DNA of 64,000 nt from a virus: positions 36,747 through 100,746 of the IMG/VR virus record IMGVR_UViG_3300023184_000062; one strand, given 5' to 3'. A model generated the notes under the pieces. That model saw nothing but the letters and a program-made list of their open reading frames with translations. It was not told the origin of the DNA and did no database searches. Made by a program: the position numbers and the translations under genes. Positions 51,945 to 59,783 of this stretch are shown one piece after another. The stretch's first letter is position 1, and each line of letters begins with the position of its first letter.

Positions 51945-52778
51945 ATGAAACCGATTAGAATTTATATTTCGTGTAACGAGTTACCGAATACTAAAGCTAG
52001 TCTGTTTCATATCATCACTAAACTAAAAGCCAGTAATCTAAAAGACGAAAAGATAATCATAATCCATTCATGTGATTGGACACCTTATGATTTCTTAGAT
52101 GGATTAGACATTGAATATGTTGATAGTGGATTTACTGCGTCACATTATGAATTCCCTGCAATAAGAAAGTTCTGGCAAGATGCTAATCAATCAGACTTCT
52201 ATGGGCTATATCTACATTGTAAGGGTTCTAGTAAGACTGATACACTAGAGTTTGAGAATGGATTACGCTGGGCATCATTAATGATGTACGGTGTAGTTGA
52301 CAATAGCAGTACCTGTTTATATCATTTAGAGCAAGGTTGTGACTTAGTTGGTTCATTGTGGCATTGGCACTTTAAAGGAAACTTCTATTGGTTCAATTCA
52401 TCTTATGTTAAGCAGATAGTAGACCCATACTTGTTTGATTTAGATTACAGAAACAATTGCGAATTCTGGGCTACTTATGCTTATTGGTGGGGCAGATTTG
52501 AACTACCAAAGATAAAAAATTTATTCTATCTTCCTAGTGTAAGTAAAGATACTGAGTTTATTAATATAGACACACTGCCCTCACTACTCACAAAGAAAGT
52601 GATAGCAAGTAACTTTAATGATTACTTACTAACACAGGAATATTTTGCGTTTGATGTCATAGCAATAAAATATGTTGAGTTCATTCAGTTTAGAAACATA
52701 CTTAAAAAGTTTTTGAATTATGATGGAGTTGTTATAAACACAGACACTGGAGAAGTATTTAATTACGATATGTTATGA
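51945..52778 (+). CDS. glycosyltransferase-like protein, LHxKG type (277 aa)
   Basis: Holds FYGLYLHCKGSSKTD followed by LRWASLMMYGVV and FKGNFYWFNSSYVKQI; the LHxKG motif occurs in a group of capsule and mimivirus-type glycosyltransferases. The reaction is not certain. ATG at 51945, one base after the methyltransferase stop, supersedes an upstream start. Overlaps the next gene by ATGA. Confidence 0.78.
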   Translation: MKPIRIYISCNELPNTKASLFHIITKLKASNLKDEKIIIIHSCDWTPYDFLDGLDIEYVDSGFTASHYEFPAIRKFWQDANQSDFYGLYLHCKGSSKTDTLEFENGLRWASLMMYGVVDNSSTCLYHLEQGCDLVGSLWHWHFKGNFYWFNSSYVKQIVDPYLFDLDYRNNCEFWATYAYWWGRFELPKIKNLFYLPSVSKDTEFINIDTLPSLLTKKVIASNFNDYLLTQEYFAFDVIAIKYVEFIQFRNILKKFLNYDGVVINTDTGEVFNYDML

Positions 52779-53671
52779 AAAAGATAGTATTTTACATGGA
52801 GCCCACTTGGGCGTTTGGAACAATTCACTATGAGTTGTGTAAGTATCTATGGGGGTATGGCTTTGACTGTCAACTACTACCTTGGAATCAAAGCTATAGT
52901 TTAGCAGAGATGCAGGAACTAATTGAGACTACAGACTTGTTTGTTACCACTCCACATGGATGGAGACTACTTGGTTACAGTTATAAGATAGTTGATCCAC
53001 GACAATGTGTAATTATCAGTCATTCAAAATTAGATATGGATGAACTAATAGAGATGCATGGGCATGATGACTTCTATAAGTTTCATAAGTACGGTGCCGT
53101 TAGTCAATGGTTAAGTGATGTTAGCTTACAGTTAGGTATTACTAGGCCAGCAACTGTTACTCCATTGGGTATTAACACTAGTAGTTTTTATAGTAAGCCA
53201 AACGATTCATTGCGTACTGTTGGCTGTATGAATTTAGGACAAGTGGGTGTACATCAAAAGATTAAGCGCCCGTGGTTGTTAGAGATTGCCACTCAACGAG
53301 CAGGGTTGAATATTAAAGCAGCAGCATCATACCATCATTCGTTTATAACAATGCCCGGCTTTTATAAATCAGTAGATGCGGTACTAATTGCTAGTACAGA
53401 AGAGGGGGCCGGACTACCTTTATTAGAAGCAGGTGCTGCCGGGAAATTAGTTATTAGTACCCCAGTTGGACACTACAGTAGAGTTGGGGATGCCGGTGCT
53501 AATTTTGTTCCGATTGAGGAAGCTGAGTTTATAGAAAAGACTGTAGAATTATTAAGTTACTATAAAGCGAACCCGGAACAATATCGTCAAAGATGTTTAG
53601 AGATACAGCACCATGCTCAATCATATGATTGGAAATACGTAATTGACAAGTGGATTGAAATACTAAGTTAA
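52775..53671 (+). CDS. glycosyltransferase, GT1/GT4-like (298 aa)
   Basis: C-terminal half has a GT-B pattern: AVLIASTEEGAGLPLLEAGA with the E-x(7)-E spacing, then GKLVISTPVGHYSRVGDAGA. N-terminal half with YELCKYLWGYGFDCQLLPWN. Last gene of the sugar cluster; the terminator 53672-53697 follows directly. Confidence 0.85.
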   Translation: MKKIVFYMEPTWAFGTIHYELCKYLWGYGFDCQLLPWNQSYSLAEMQELIETTDLFVTTPHGWRLLGYSYKIVDPRQCVIISHSKLDMDELIEMHGHDDFYKFHKYGAVSQWLSDVSLQLGITRPATVTPLGINTSSFYSKPNDSLRTVGCMNLGQVGVHQKIKRPWLLEIATQRAGLNIKAAASYHHSFITMPGFYKSVDAVLIASTEEGAGLPLLEAGAAGKLVISTPVGHYSRVGDAGANFVPIEEAEFIEKTVELLSYYKANPEQYRQRCLEIQHHAQSYDWKYVIDKWIEILS

Positions 53672-53697
53672 AAAAAAGCCCCTTTCGGGGCCTTTTT
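53672..53697. terminator. bidirectional rho-independent terminator
   Basis: AAAAAGCCCC, loop TTTC, GGGGCCTTTTT, between convergent genes 52775 (+) and 53696 (-). A and T tracts on both sides allow use in both directions. Confidence 0.85.
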
Positions 53698-53908
53698 ATG
53701 TTTTCAGTTTCATAAGCATATAGTCAGTATACTTTGACATACACATTGCGGGAATCTCCAAGAACGGATCCTCTAGGTGAAAGGGGCAAGCCGTTTTCCA
53801 TGACATATGTTCTTTGAAATATTTCAATTCACGCAAATCTTCAACCTTAGTTGGATCAAAGTTTCTACGTGGATTAAACTTATTAGCGAATGTGGTTAGT
53901 ACTGACAT
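53696..53908 (-). CDS. hypothetical protein (70 aa)
   Basis: MSVLTTFANKFNPRRNFDPT then LRELKYFKEHMSWKTACPFH and YTDYMLMKL. Small soluble protein of unknown role. Clear aagga site. Last gene of the long minus-strand block; the stop is in the terminator. Confidence 0.75.
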   Translation of the reverse strand: MSVLTTFANKFNPRRNFDPTKVEDLRELKYFKEHMSWKTACPFHLEDPFLEIPAMCMSKYTDYMLMKLKT

Positions 53909-53918
53909 ATATTAATCC

Positions 53919-54107
53919 TTAAGAACGTTCCATTGCAGCGGCTTCAGCGATTACAGCATAGACTTCTTCCAATGTTTGGCACATAATCTTTGCAGATTTC
54001 CAATCATTGTTTGAGTCATTGCCAGATACGTCAACCATAAAACCATTGTCATACATATTGACAGTTAGGTTGTCATTGCATTTTGCAATTTTATCAGAGA
54101 GTTTCAT
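53919..54107 (-). CDS. hypothetical protein (62 aa)
   Basis: MKLSDKIAKCNDNLTVNMYD, ending EEVYAVIAEAAAMERS. A small domain of unknown function common in phages. ATG at 54107 has aaagga; the longer frame to 54134 is not preferred. Confidence 0.75.
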   Translation of the reverse strand: MKLSDKIAKCNDNLTVNMYDNGFMVDVSGNDSNNDWKSAKIMCQTLEEVYAVIAEAAAMERS

Positions 54108-54148
54108 ATTATTCCTTTGTTGGGGTAGGGGCATATAGCCCCTTTACA

Positions 54149-54538
54149 TTACTTAGTAGTAACGCCAGCTTCGGCAAGAACTTGTTCTACCGAAACTTCT
54201 TTAGTAGCCTTCTTAGCACGTGCCTTGATAGCATCAATACTAGGCTTGGTCTTAGAGACTTTAACCTTTACAGTACCCTTACTTGCTTCCTTTGTTTTAT
54301 CAGCAAGAGTATCAGCAATAGTTGCCTGATCAGCGGGTGATTGAAAATCGGCATGTGTAGCCAAATAGTTGAGAGCCTCAATTTTTGTCATCTCACTGGG
54401 CAAGTCAACAAAGTCAACACGAGTGTGTCCACCTTTAGTGAATTGCTTGATACGGCGAACCATATCATCAGTAAAACGAACCTTAGTATTACCATTGTTA
54501 GTAGTCATACCAGCGACTTTGAAAGTTTGTTTAGCCAT
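54149..54538 (-). CDS. conserved phage protein (129 aa)
   Basis: NTKVRFTDDMVRRIKQFTKG with TRVDFVDLPSEMTKIEALNY, a pattern of an uncharacterised T4-like phage family, followed by a Lys-rich tail (KVKVSKTKPSIDAIKARAKK). A DNA/RNA-binding role could fit the basic tail. Own promoter at 54603. Confidence 0.83.
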   Translation of the reverse strand: MAKQTFKVAGMTTNNGNTKVRFTDDMVRRIKQFTKGGHTRVDFVDLPSEMTKIEALNYLATHADFQSPADQATIADTLADKTKEASKGTVKVKVSKTKPSIDAIKARAKKATKEVSVEQVLAEAGVTTK

Positions 54539-54602
54539 TTTGTTTCCTTTAAGATAAAGCTAAGTTTTTAAAAATGTACTGATATCACTCAGCACTGTTA
54601 TA

Positions 54603-54631
54603 ATGATAACACAGAACGGAATTATTGTCAA
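54603..54631 (-). promoter_or_regulatory. sigma70-like promoter
   Basis: Minus strand TTGACA (54631-54626), 17-base spacer, TATCAT (54608-54603). The leader holds a purine-rich site. Confidence 0.65.
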
Positions 54632-54649
54632 CCATTTGTATTACCAAAA

Positions 54650-54889
54650 TTATTTTGCTTTACCCGAAAGAGTAAAGCTACCAAGGACACTTCCTGCTTC
54701 CGCAAGGTCCTCAACTTCATCATGGTATTCAGCAATTGCCAAATTCAATTGTGTTCCTACATTCCGAACCACTCGGCGAACATATTCCGATTCTTCTGGT
54801 CCGAGCATTACGAAATATTTCGCAAGTTGTTCCTGACTTAGTGACGACAAGAAATCAAAAAACAATAGTTGTTCATTATCAATATTCAT
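54650..54889 (-). CDS. hypothetical protein (79 aa)
   Basis: Helical, acidic: LSQEQLAKYFVMLGPEESEY and AIAEYHDEVEDLAE. Overlaps its upstream gene by ATGA. Good aggag before the ATG. Unknown. Confidence 0.75.
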   Translation of the reverse strand: MNIDNEQLLFFDFLSSLSQEQLAKYFVMLGPEESEYVRRVVRNVGTQLNLAIAEYHDEVEDLAEAGSVLGSFTLSGKAK

Positions 54890-55065
54890 GCTTCTACTCC
54901 TGCAATATATTCCAATTCTGAAATTGCATCTTCAATAGTATCATAACCACACTCATCAACGGATCCATCATAGAGGCGGATATAGTATTGACCATTGCCC
55001 GGAGAAGCCTCTGTATCAAGACCAGCCTCTCCTACGCTGGGGATAACTTTCATTGTGATGTCCAT
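54886..55065 (-). CDS. hypothetical protein (59 aa)
   Basis: MDITMKVIPSVGEAGLDTEA then YYIRLYDGSVDECGYDTIED. Small alpha-beta protein. The ATG at 55065 follows gagg; an upstream ATG at 55077 is less likely. Coupled to neighbours. Confidence 0.7.
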   Translation of the reverse strand: MDITMKVIPSVGEAGLDTEASPGNGQYYIRLYDGSVDECGYDTIEDAISELEYIAGVEA

Positions 55066-55066
55066 A

Positions 55067-55480
55067 TTAAGCCTCAACCACGTAATGTTTGTCCCACTTG
55101 CCTACGTTAACATCAACATACCATCCTACGTTAAAGTAGTCGGATTGAATGTCAGAGTGGTCATGATTGCCATCATTCATAGCAGCAAACACTTCCTTCA
55201 TAAAAGCAAGGGCTACGCCGTCATAATGATTTTGGAAATGATAGGGATTAACATCATCATAGCCGTTAGTGTTAGGAGTAAAACCACGAGCCACTTGATA
55301 GTAGTCATTACCACAAACTTTATTGGAATTTGCGATAAAGTCAATTACACCTGACTTCAGGGTCAAGCACAGGGTCATGTGATTGCGTACAGACAACGAA
55401 CCCTTAACCTTGTACTTAGCAAGAATAGCCTTGATTTTAGGGGCGATTTTTGCTTTCTTTTCCTGAGACATATAAGCCAT
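55067..55480 (-). CDS. conserved phage hypothetical protein (137 aa)
   Basis: MAYMSQEKKAKIAPKIKAIL, then KGSLSVRNHMTLCLTLKSGV, FQNHYDGVALAFMKEVFAAM, YFNVGWYVDVNVGKWDKHYV. A recurrent pattern in phages and mobile elements, function unknown. ATG at 55480 has aggag. Driven by 55515. Confidence 0.85.
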   Translation of the reverse strand: MAYMSQEKKAKIAPKIKAILAKYKVKGSLSVRNHMTLCLTLKSGVIDFIANSNKVCGNDYYQVARGFTPNTNGYDDVNPYHFQNHYDGVALAFMKEVFAAMNDGNHDHSDIQSDYFNVGWYVDVNVGKWDKHYVVEA

Positions 55481-55514
55481 TTGAGAACTCCTGTAATTAA
55501 CTGAATAAGACTCT

Positions 55515-55543
55515 ATTATATACCCAAATCCAATTATTGTCAA
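55515..55543 (-). promoter_or_regulatory. early promoter cassette
   Basis: Minus strand TTGACA (55543-55538), 17-base spacer, TATAAT (55520-55515), leader GTCTTATTCAGTTAATTAC. The TGA is the stop of the gene at 55540. Confidence 0.85.
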
Positions 55544-55824
55544 CCTTTGTAGGCGATGACGCGGATATAAGTTAAGTGTCCATAGAGAGAAAAAGTAGTA
55601 TAAAGTTTGGGTACAGACTTAGTAAAACCTGCTTCTTGGAAGAAATCACGGGCTTGATGAATCACTTCATCAGCATGATCCGGGTGAACCGGAAACACAA
55701 CTGTGCGGCGAGTTGGGTCATTCTCAGTGGTCTTATCGGTGTAAGTATTTTCTGGTAGATTAGCACCGGATGATTTGAAAGCAAGTTTCAACAATTTACG
55801 GGCTTCTATTGTAGATGCAAACAT
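55540..55824 (-). CDS. hypothetical early protein (94 aa)
   Basis: MFASTIEARKLLKLAFKSSG with TRRTVVFPVHPDHADEVIHQ. Soluble, unknown. aagga before the ATG. Confidence 0.75.
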   Translation of the reverse strand: MFASTIEARKLLKLAFKSSGANLPENTYTDKTTENDPTRRTVVFPVHPDHADEVIHQARDFFQEAGFTKSVPKLYTTFSLYGHLTYIRVIAYKG

Positions 55825-55858
55825 TTTAAAAATCCTTTAACTAACTGATTAAGACTCT

Positions 55859-55887
55859 ATTATATACCCAAATCCATTTATTGTCAA
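55859..55887 (-). promoter_or_regulatory. early promoter cassette
   Basis: Minus strand TTGACA (55887-55882), 17-base spacer, TATAAT (55864-55859), leader GTCTTAATCAGTTAG. Confidence 0.85.
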
Positions 55888-55896
55888 CCGTCGGGA

Positions 55897-56067
55897 TCAG
55901 GAATTTACTGTATTATAGGGACTCAAATCTTCCCCATATTGGTCATATTCCAGAATGTCATATACAAAGTGTACGGGGACTCCTAGTCGTACAGAGATAG
56001 ACACTGGGTTGTACCCTTCTTCCAACATATCACGGATGCACAGATCCAATTCAGCCATTTTGCTCAT
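55897..56067 (-). CDS. small protein (56 aa)
   Basis: MSKMAELDLCIRDMLEEGYN then PVSISVRLGVPVHFVYDILE, an HTH-like helix pattern (IRDMLEEGYxxxxISxxLGVPxxxV). Probably a small DNA-binding or accessory protein. Overlaps the next upstream gene by ATGA. Confidence 0.75.
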   Translation of the reverse strand: MSKMAELDLCIRDMLEEGYNPVSISVRLGVPVHFVYDILEYDQYGEDLSPYNTVNS

Positions 56068-56279
56068 TTTGAATTACTCACGGTTGTTTTAAACAAGATA
56101 CCAGACAATGTAGAAATACCCCAAGCCTGAACCCAAGACACTTCGTTGATACCAACAATAGCACCAACTAGTGCGTTATTCCAAAGCCACATCACGGGCC
56201 AACTTAGCAAGAAACTAAGAAATACAATACTAGCACTACCAACGATTGCGGCACCAATAACAATAAAAACTTTATCCAT
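56064..56279 (-). CDS. membrane protein (71 aa)
   Basis: Two spans: KVFIVIGAAIVGSASIVFLS and VGINEVSWVQAWGISTLSGI. Small membrane protein of unknown role in the early block. aaggag before the ATG. Confidence 0.72.
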   Translation of the reverse strand: MDKVFIVIGAAIVGSASIVFLSFLLSWPVMWLWNNALVGAIVGINEVSWVQAWGISTLSGILFKTTVSNSK

Positions 56280-56289
56280 GATTTACTCC

Positions 56290-56568
56290 TTAAGCGGCAG
56301 ACAACATGTTAGCCGGGACACGCCATGTATTCAATGGACCAGTCTTAACGATAACAAATTTGCGATTGATTTTTTGTACATCGCCTGTGATTACCATACC
56401 GTTGCGGCTATTAGTGAATTTCACTTTAGTACCTACGGTCAGGGTGTACTTGTTTTTCTGTGCGATTTGGGCACGAGCAAAACGAATTGCATCGGTGATG
56501 CTAGTCAGTTGGTCATTGGTAAAGTTACCTGCTAGAATAGCACGGTTGATTTCAGAAATGTCAGTCAT
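56290..56568 (-). CDS. SH3-like hypothetical protein (92 aa)
   Basis: Helical N-terminus, then YTLTVGTKVKFTNSRNGMVI and GDVQKINRKFVIVKTGPLN, a small SH3/KOW-like barrel. Similar barrels at 7452, 9239, 21215. aaggag before the ATG. Confidence 0.75.
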   Translation of the reverse strand: MTDISEINRAILAGNFTNDQLTSITDAIRFARAQIAQKNKYTLTVGTKVKFTNSRNGMVITGDVQKINRKFVIVKTGPLNTWRVPANMLSAA

Positions 56569-56600
56569 AAAAACTCCTTTAGTTAACTGATTAAGACTCT

Positions 56601-56629
56601 ATTATAAACCCAAATCTATTTAATGTCAA
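56601..56629 (-). promoter_or_regulatory. early promoter cassette
   Basis: Minus strand TTGACA (56629-56624), 17-base spacer ending TTTGGGTT, TATAAT (56606-56601), leader GTCTTAATCAGTTAAC. Confidence 0.82.
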
Positions 56630-56630
56630 A

Positions 56631-56861
56631 TTATTTTTTCAGGTCTTGCTCAATTTTATTGAGAGTTTCCTGAGATTCCAAACGGGTTAGCAAAAGACTG
56701 TAACCCAAATAAAATATAAAACCAATAGCCCCGAGACCAATTGCGATGCCGATTGTTTCACGCGGAACATTAGCAAAGATATAATCAATGGACAACGAGA
56801 CTCCTGCGGCAAATGCTACGAGACCAACCAATTGTAATAGTGCTTTAAGTTTAAGAGACAT
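56631..56861 (-). CDS. small membrane protein (76 aa)
   Basis: Two membrane spans (ALLQLVGLVAFAAGVSLSID and TIGIAIGLGAIGFIFYLGYS) and a charged C-terminus. ATG at 56861 (aaagga) is preferred over the ATG at 56900, which is inside the promoter region. Confidence 0.75.
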   Translation of the reverse strand: MSLKLKALLQLVGLVAFAAGVSLSIDYIFANVPRETIGIAIGLGAIGFIFYLGYSLLLTRLESQETLNKIEQDLKK

Positions 56862-56891
56862 TTTTAATTTCCTTTTTAAGTTAATATGTGT

Positions 56892-56920
56892 AGTATACAC
56901 CCAAGACCATTTAATGTCAA
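56892..56920 (-). promoter_or_regulatory. early promoter cassette
   Basis: Minus strand TTGACA (56920-56915), 17-base spacer, TATACT (56897-56892). The TGA is the stop of the gene at 56917. Confidence 0.8.
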
Positions 56921-57120
56921 GTTTTGGGGGCGTATTTTTTTGTTAATTCTTGGACTTCTTCCTCAGTGGCCAGTCCATTATTAATCAATCTTTTCTGTTC
57001 CTGATTGATAGCAGACCGTTCTTCCTTACCACGGTGCCAGGCAGTGTAGTCATCACTATAGTCATAATACCAATCATGGGCCTGTAATAGTTTTTCCAAG
57101 ATAGCGAGAGATTCGTTCAT
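56917..57120 (-). CDS. hypothetical protein (67 aa)
   Basis: MNESLAILEKLLQAHDWYYD then RSAINQEQKRLINNGLATEE. Helical, acidic. A common small phage pattern (LLQAHDWYYxxSDDxxxWxxG). ATG at 57120 has aggag. Confidence 0.75.
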   Translation of the reverse strand: MNESLAILEKLLQAHDWYYDYSDDYTAWHRGKEERSAINQEQKRLINNGLATEEEVQELTKKYAPKT

Positions 57121-57121
57121 A

Positions 57122-57274
57122 TCAAAACTCCTGTTTAGAATGTTTGGGTTTACGTTTGTACAACACCTTAGATTGTACAATTTTTTGCTTGAACGGAGTG
57201 TTGTTTTTAAACAACACTAGGTGAGCCCTGTGTTTGGGCTGTTCAACTGTGAATGAGAGTATTTGCTTTTTCAT
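57122..57274 (-). CDS. small basic protein (50 aa)
   Basis: MKKQILSFTVEQPKHRAHLV then NNTPFKQKIVQSKVLYKRKP. Very basic; could bind nucleic acid. The ATG at 57274 lies seven bases after TATACT of the promoter, so the mRNA should be leaderless. Confidence 0.65.
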   Translation of the reverse strand: MKKQILSFTVEQPKHRAHLVLFKNNTPFKQKIVQSKVLYKRKPKHSKQEF

Positions 57275-57281
57275 AACCCAT

Positions 57282-57310
57282 AGTATAGCAGATACTCCAT
57301 TTATTGTCAA
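57282..57310 (-). promoter_or_regulatory. early promoter cassette, leaderless type
   Basis: Minus strand TTGACA (57310-57305), 17-base spacer beginning ATAAATGG, TATACT (57287-57282). The TGA of TTGACA is the stop of the methyltransferase gene. Confidence 0.75.
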
Positions 57311-58311
57311 CTGAGTTTTTTATACACAACCGTAGTATCGGAACTTTTGGAATTCATTGTCACAGTTTGATTAATTTGCCTTTTGCTACTTATCACACTC
57401 AAAACATCAACTTTATCATATCCAAACTCATTATGGTATTTTAAAACATCAACGTTCATATCACGATTCTTGACTTTACCCACATTCCAACAACTGGTTC
57501 CGTTGTCTTTTAAATGTTCAATACTCAACTTGATTACTTCACGCAAGAATCCATCAGCCCAATCTTGATAAGTTGTTGTATTGGTTATTGATTGTGTTTG
57601 TTCATGTATATAAACTTCTAAATCAAAGTAAGGAGGGCTTGTCAATACTAAATCTACTTTAGGTAAATTGTATTGTTTCATATTACGAGCATCATCACAT
57701 ATCAATGTGACTTTGTTTTGTATGCCCAAGAAATTAGCCATACTCATTAGATTGTTATATGTAGTAGTGTTAGGTTCAAACGCAATATATTGTGCCCCAT
57801 AACTCACTGCACCTAACATACGTCCTCCCCAACCGGCACACGGATCAAGTACAATTTCAGGTTTATATTTCAGACAGGCCAGCTTCATCATCTGTGGACG
57901 ATACATTGTGTTCTTTGTCAACCCACAACAAAAGTAAATCCCACGTTTCAATTCACTAAGATAGGGTGTGCTATGGGATTTACGATTCCAACGTAATATC
58001 TTTTCTAAATTAGTGGGTGTCCATAGACTTTTAAAACTAATACCTGTATTATTTTCAATATCATAAAAGTTAGGGCAGTAGTGTTCGCTTAGTTTCATCC
58101 CTATGCGTGATGTAGAACTAATGTCATTGTCAGTGCTAGTCCATTTACAGAGATTATCCCAATCTTTATTTAATTCAGCAGGGGTATATTGCGGGTAATA
58201 ATTTGTTTGCGATAACTCTACTGCCAAACTAGGCACAATCGCATTAAAATCTACATCAGATAGATTTCGTGTTGAGAAACGTTTATTTAAAACATCAACT
58301 AGTTTTACCAT
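57307..58311 (-). CDS. DNA methyltransferase (334 aa)
   Basis: AdoMet motif I IVLDPCAGWGGRMLGAVSYG (about 155-175) and catalytic motif IV LVLTSPPYFDLEVY (about 225); N4-cytosine or N6-adenine type. It methylates DNA, perhaps to protect the genome. The ATG at 58311 (MVKLVDVLNK) overlaps the end of the upstream gene; a TTG seven codons before is possible. Partner of the nuclease-like gene at 58305. Confidence 0.88.
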   Translation of the reverse strand: MVKLVDVLNKRFSTRNLSDVDFNAIVPSLAVELSQTNYYPQYTPAELNKDWDNLCKWTSTDNDISSTSRIGMKLSEHYCPNFYDIENNTGISFKSLWTPTNLEKILRWNRKSHSTPYLSELKRGIYFCCGLTKNTMYRPQMMKLACLKYKPEIVLDPCAGWGGRMLGAVSYGAQYIAFEPNTTTYNNLMSMANFLGIQNKVTLICDDARNMKQYNLPKVDLVLTSPPYFDLEVYIHEQTQSITNTTTYQDWADGFLREVIKLSIEHLKDNGTSCWNVGKVKNRDMNVDVLKYHNEFGYDKVDVLSVISSKRQINQTVTMNSKSSDTTVVYKKLS

Positions 58312-58880
58312 TGATTTATACTTTTTACCCAAGGTTCATTAAGAAATGATTGCCAAGATTCTGGTCCTGTCATAAACATCCAATCGTCATTTCCGCCATT
58401 CTTACCTGCCTGCTGTCTACCAAAATACTTACGTTTTGCATCAGATTTAGATACTTCATTTACAAAATCAATTTTATTGAACCACACAACATAAGGATTA
58501 CAGTCAATATTAATACCGACTAGTATAGCACGTTCCCAGTCTTTGTTTACAGAGAAATGGTTGAATGAAAAAACATCAGTTAATGTTAAACTTTTATCTT
58601 TACCGTTTCTATGTGAAAGACCAAATTTGATTTCAGTAAGAAAATTTGTAATTACTCTATCATGTCCACTAGTAGAAGTTTTTGCTTTTTTGACTTCATG
58701 GCCCAAACCAATCATCAATGTTTCAACAAACAACTCTCCGTATTTGCCTTTTATTTTGTTGTTTATATTTACATATCCTTTAAAGGGAGTATTGATCCAA
58801 GGATCAATATCAGACTTTAAAAAATCTAAAAGTTTGTTGTTTTGTAATAGTGGTATACTTTGTGTTGAATCTAATTTCAT
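58305..58880 (-). CDS. putative restriction endonuclease, PD-(D/E)XK-like (191 aa)
   Basis: Contains KGKYGELFVETLMIGLGHEV then STSGHDRVITNFLTEIKFGL; D of GHDR, E and K of EIK are spaced like a PD-(D/E)XK site, and the first Glu lies in the preceding helix. Downstream is NPYVVWFNKIDF. The stop overlaps the methyltransferase start (TGGTAA with ATGG), so the two are translationally coupled, as in type II restriction-modification pairs. The recognition site cannot be read from sequence. Start covered by a palindrome. Confidence 0.65.
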   Translation of the reverse strand: MKLDSTQSIPLLQNNKLLDFLKSDIDPWINTPFKGYVNINNKIKGKYGELFVETLMIGLGHEVKKAKTSTSGHDRVITNFLTEIKFGLSHRNGKDKSLTLTDVFSFNHFSVNKDWERAILVGINIDCNPYVVWFNKIDFVNEVSKSDAKRKYFGRQQAGKNGGNDDWMFMTGPESWQSFLNEPWVKSINQW

Positions 58881-58902
58881 ATAGTATATAGCATACTATA
58901 TG
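58878..58902 (-). promoter_or_regulatory. 25-base palindrome over the endonuclease start codon
   Basis: CATATAGTAT, spacer ATAGC, ATACTATATG: a perfect ten-base inverted repeat whose left end is the complement of the ATG at 58880. It resembles a C-box operator of restriction-modification systems or an autorepressor site. No controller gene is visible beside it. Confidence 0.6.
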
Positions 58903-58915
58903 ATGATTTAAATTT

Positions 58916-59245
58916 TTAAATACTAAATTCTACCCTAGTAACGTTTTTTGTAGTAAAGCTACGCCATTCCTTTTTCTCTAAATCATATACACGAATACTA
59001 GTGGTTGATTCTTTACGAGGTTGTTTACCCTCTGCTAAGGGCTTTACTTCAACTACGGGTAATAGTTCGGGTTTCAATGTGCAATTCATTACACGTACAG
59101 TACCATCTACCTTAGTGAAAGTTACCGTAACACTCTCATTAATTTTGAGCATTCCAGTCAACCAATTACTAAACTTATTCCATTCCTTATCATCCCAATC
59201 TTTTGTTGGATGATAAGGTTTATCTAGTACATCAATCGTTTCCAT
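58916..59245 (-). CDS. DUF2693-like small protein (109 aa)
   Basis: Pattern VTVTFTKVDGTVRVMNCTLK and LEKKEWRSFTTKNVTRVEF matches the SH3-like family found next to replication genes in T4-like phages (VxFTKxDGTxRxMxCTL). Function unknown. Overlaps the next gene by 14 bases. Confidence 0.85.
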   Translation of the reverse strand: METIDVLDKPYHPTKDWDDKEWNKFSNWLTGMLKINESVTVTFTKVDGTVRVMNCTLKPELLPVVEVKPLAEGKQPRKESTTSIRVYDLEKKEWRSFTTKNVTRVEFSI

Positions 59246-59774
59246 CTTGTTCTTCCCATGTAGTAAAAAAGTTTTTCATTTTTAGTTCTTTTTCCCACTC
59301 ATCGGCGTAATCATTGTCTATATCACACAAGGCAAGTGCTTCCTTCTTAGATACAACACGATGGCTAACAATCTGTTCACCAAGATGTTCCTGACTAAAC
59401 TCTTTTGCTTCGCCCATTGTTACAGTATCCAATGCCCATTTAGCCTTATCATTACCATAGTCATCAATGCCAACTGGTACTTCAACCATGTAACGAGTAC
59501 GGAAAGTACTGACTGCTTCAACCAACACCCATTGCTTCTCCTCGGATGCTTTCTTTCTAATACTAAATGATCCGTCTTTATTATCTTTCCACTTCAGTAT
59601 ATCACCAATTTCAAATCCTTGCGATTTCATCAGATCATCTGGAAGTGGAAGAATCAAATCACCTGTCTCTGGATCTTCCTGTAATGTTGCGACCCAAGAG
59701 TTATCACCTGTCTTAACCCATCCGGGATCAAGTTTACTTGGTTCAATTTTAGATTCAATTTTCTTTTTACCCAT
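59232..59774 (-). CDS. AbrB-like domain protein (180 aa)
   Basis: The segment DLILPLPDDLMKSQGFEIGD and ILKWKDNKDGSFSIRKK (about 37-75) is AbrB/MazE-like, as at 36420. The C-terminal 100 residues (TFRTRYMVEVPVGIDDYG, VVSKKEALALCDIDNDYADE) are a recurrent phage domain of unknown role. aagga upstream. Confidence 0.8.
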   Translation of the reverse strand: MGKKKIESKIEPSKLDPGWVKTGDNSWVATLQEDPETGDLILPLPDDLMKSQGFEIGDILKWKDNKDGSFSIRKKASEEKQWVLVEAVSTFRTRYMVEVPVGIDDYGNDKAKWALDTVTMGEAKEFSQEHLGEQIVSHRVVSKKEALALCDIDNDYADEWEKELKMKNFFTTWEEQDGND

Positions 59775-59783
59775 GATATTTCC

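Noticed and set aside
54149-54538. Plus-strand frames opposite the minus block at 54.1-54.6 kb
   Set aside because: They have no ribosome sites, and the minus-strand gene has promoter, Shine-Dalgarno and a recognisable phage pattern.
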